From Marthasterias glacialis (Eukaryota; Echinodermata; Asteroidea; Forcipulatida; Asteriidae), in contig OU452239.1 of NCBI GenBank assembly GCA_911728455.2, positions 9,220,328 to 9,284,327 of the forward strand: 64,000 bases of DNA, written 5' to 3'. Position 1 is the stretch's first letter. Every line of letters begins with the position of its first letter. Below are positions 62,731-64,000 of the stretch, piece by piece. The translations under genes and the position numbers were made by a program. Below the pieces are notes generated by a model. The model was not told the DNA's origin, did no database searches, and worked only from the letters and a program-made list of their open reading frames with translations.

Positions 62731-63779
62731 CAATTTACTCGTCTTTGACAGTATTTCAGACGAACGTATTTATCAGGAGGACTGACACTGGTTACAAGTT
62801 TACAAAAAGAAAGCTATTTTATGGAAATCGTTTATAAAATATGTTTCTTCAATCTTTACCAATGTTACATTTCAGTGATCGGTGCATGTTGTGTTTTACC
62901 ACAAAACTGAACAACTGAGTTGTTCCAGAACCCCCCCCCCCCCCACCCAATTCAATATTCAACAACAGAAGAAGAAAAGGCTGGGTAATTAACATTGAGC
63001 CCCAGTGGCCATGATGGCCATCGCAGTAGAGATCAATGTGGGAATTAATGATGATTTAATAATGTACTTCTTACAAATTTCCTACATGCTCAAAGCATGA
63101 ACTCAGCAATTGCGCAATGATCTTGAATAATGCATAATGGTCACAAATATCCATTGTACGATCGTTTTAATGGACGTCGGCCTTTCAGCAGATTTGTTAA
63201 TTGGACTTGTACAGTGCCGGTTGAAAAATGTTCGACGTCTGGATTTTGTGAGGTAAAATTTAAAAAAGAAAATCCTTTTATACTGAAAATTCAAAGTAGA
63301 ACTCGTAAGTCTAGCGCGGAAAAGGTCACAGGCAATGTTCAGCCACCGGCTATGGAAGATTAACGCAGGTACAATTTTTGTGATTATTTTTGTTTTTTCA
63401 CCTCACTTTTTTTCCACCCCAAAAAATGAATTTGTGGAATGATTACTTCCAATGTAAAAAATAAATTCATCATAAGATCGGGAAAACTGAGAAAATGAAG
63501 AAATACTGCTCAAACATCTGCCGCTGGTTTCAGGATATGCAAACTACACAGTCAATTATAATAACAAATCATTTATTTCATGATAAAAGTCAAAATTTTA
63601 CAATCAATTTGATGAAAGGTTATTCATCACTCAAAAGAGACGCTATAGTTTCAAGATATGCAAACTACATGACCATGATGCATGTGAAGTATAGCCAAAT
63701 TATGTTATTCCAAAATACAGGTCAAAGTTATAAAAACCTGAATTATTTCATTCAAAGCTAAAAATATACTAGTTACAAA

Positions 63780-64000
63780 TTTTATTATATCCTTCAACTG
63801 CTCCTGTGTGTACAAAATAATACTTGGTGGTTTCCCCTTTGTCTGAATAATTCCTTGTACAAATTCACTGTCACGTATTATGTTAAGTACACTTTGAATA
63901 TGATCTGCTGTATTATTTCTACTTTGCCCAGGTCTATTAATCGTATATTTAATATTTTGACATTGCTTAATATCTCTTGGATAATGCATCTTGTACATTA
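63780..64000 (-). pseudogene. Transposon-type protein fragment at the right edge
   Basis: Minus-strand frame entering from beyond the window; includes HIQSVLNIIRDSEFVQGI and GKPPSIILYTQEQLKDI, the motif KPPxIILYTxxQ seen in uncharacterised transposon-like proteins of marine animals (from memory, unsure). The following stretch FITLTCIL may be a worn TFNLG..FVTLT block. Only this end is visible. Confidence 0.4.

Larger units (their letters stand above)
57708..64000. other. GABBR2 upstream intron or flank
   Basis: The preceding GABBR2 exon should end in phase 0 before CRPGDG; no such exon is found. The region is filled by repeats listed separately; 58760-59450 looks like unique AT-rich DNA with a possible LINE tail (AATAAAATCTAAATATAAAT near 59020). 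Confidence 0.6.

Noticed and set aside
62531-62785. Poly-Leu frame (plus) and Ala/Thr/Asn frame (minus)
   Set aside because: Pure products of the GTT/GCT microsatellite.
57708-64000. GABBR2 N-terminal exon, for example ending at the ACACAG/GTTGAA near 58730
   Set aside because: The frame there lacks any LPAVELA- or DTQ-like residues and lies in repeat DNA.
1-64000. CRISPR array, operon or prokaryotic origin
   Set aside because: No regularly spaced repeats with unique spacers; genes are spliced and repeats are of animal type.

Overview
The window looks like nuclear DNA from a marine invertebrate deuterostome, with an echinoderm the best guess. The evidence is AT-rich DNA, two intron-rich genes with clear GT..AG borders and animal-type proteins, introns of 0.2-8 kb packed with short inverted-repeat transposons and tRNA-derived SINEs, and many TACATGTA words. 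There is no bacterial-style gene, CRISPR array or rRNA. The species is inferred only from style.

Region 1 (about 1-23,060, minus strand) is the 5' two thirds of a proprotein convertase gene, best matched to PCSK7 (PC7). Eight coding exons, all joined in compatible phases, give 410 residues: an N-terminal hydrophobic segment, a prodomain ending in an RTKR cleavage site, then the subtilisin-like catalytic domain with its Asp, His and oxyanion Asn. The exon with the catalytic Ser, the P domain and the membrane anchor would lie to the left of base 1. The first coding exon has a 122-base 5' UTR holding an upstream ORF whose stop codon overlaps the main start codon.

Region 2 (about 23,060-34,760) is intergenic. 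I find no convincing gene. It holds a tandem repeat, a tRNA-like SINE, an 808-bp hAT-like element, a piggyBac-like TTAA element, a palindromic element and several TIR elements.

Region 3 (34,760-57,707, minus strand) is most of a metabotropic GABA-B receptor, closest to the GABBR2 subunit. Sixteen coding exons give 720 residues: most of the Venus-flytrap ectodomain, seven membrane segments, and a C-terminal coiled coil that ends in a stop codon. The signal peptide and first lobe-1 exons were not found and should lie beyond 57,707, possibly outside the window.

Region 4 (57,708-64,000) is the next GABBR2 intron or upstream DNA. It holds hexamer-repeat foldbacks, local tandem repeats, TTAA elements, a decayed Penelope-like GIY-YIG fragment, a long GTT/GCT microsatellite and, at the edge, a piece of a transposon-type ORF.

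The two genes are unrelated neighbours. Most of the unusual content is repeat biology: several TTAA-flanked MITE families, a family with apparent 6-bp duplications, a family in which one terminal cap encloses different interiors, hexanucleotide foldbacks, a long palindromic satellite, and two copies of a sequence carrying a histone-type RNA stem-loop. All assignments come from reading motifs; no database search was run.
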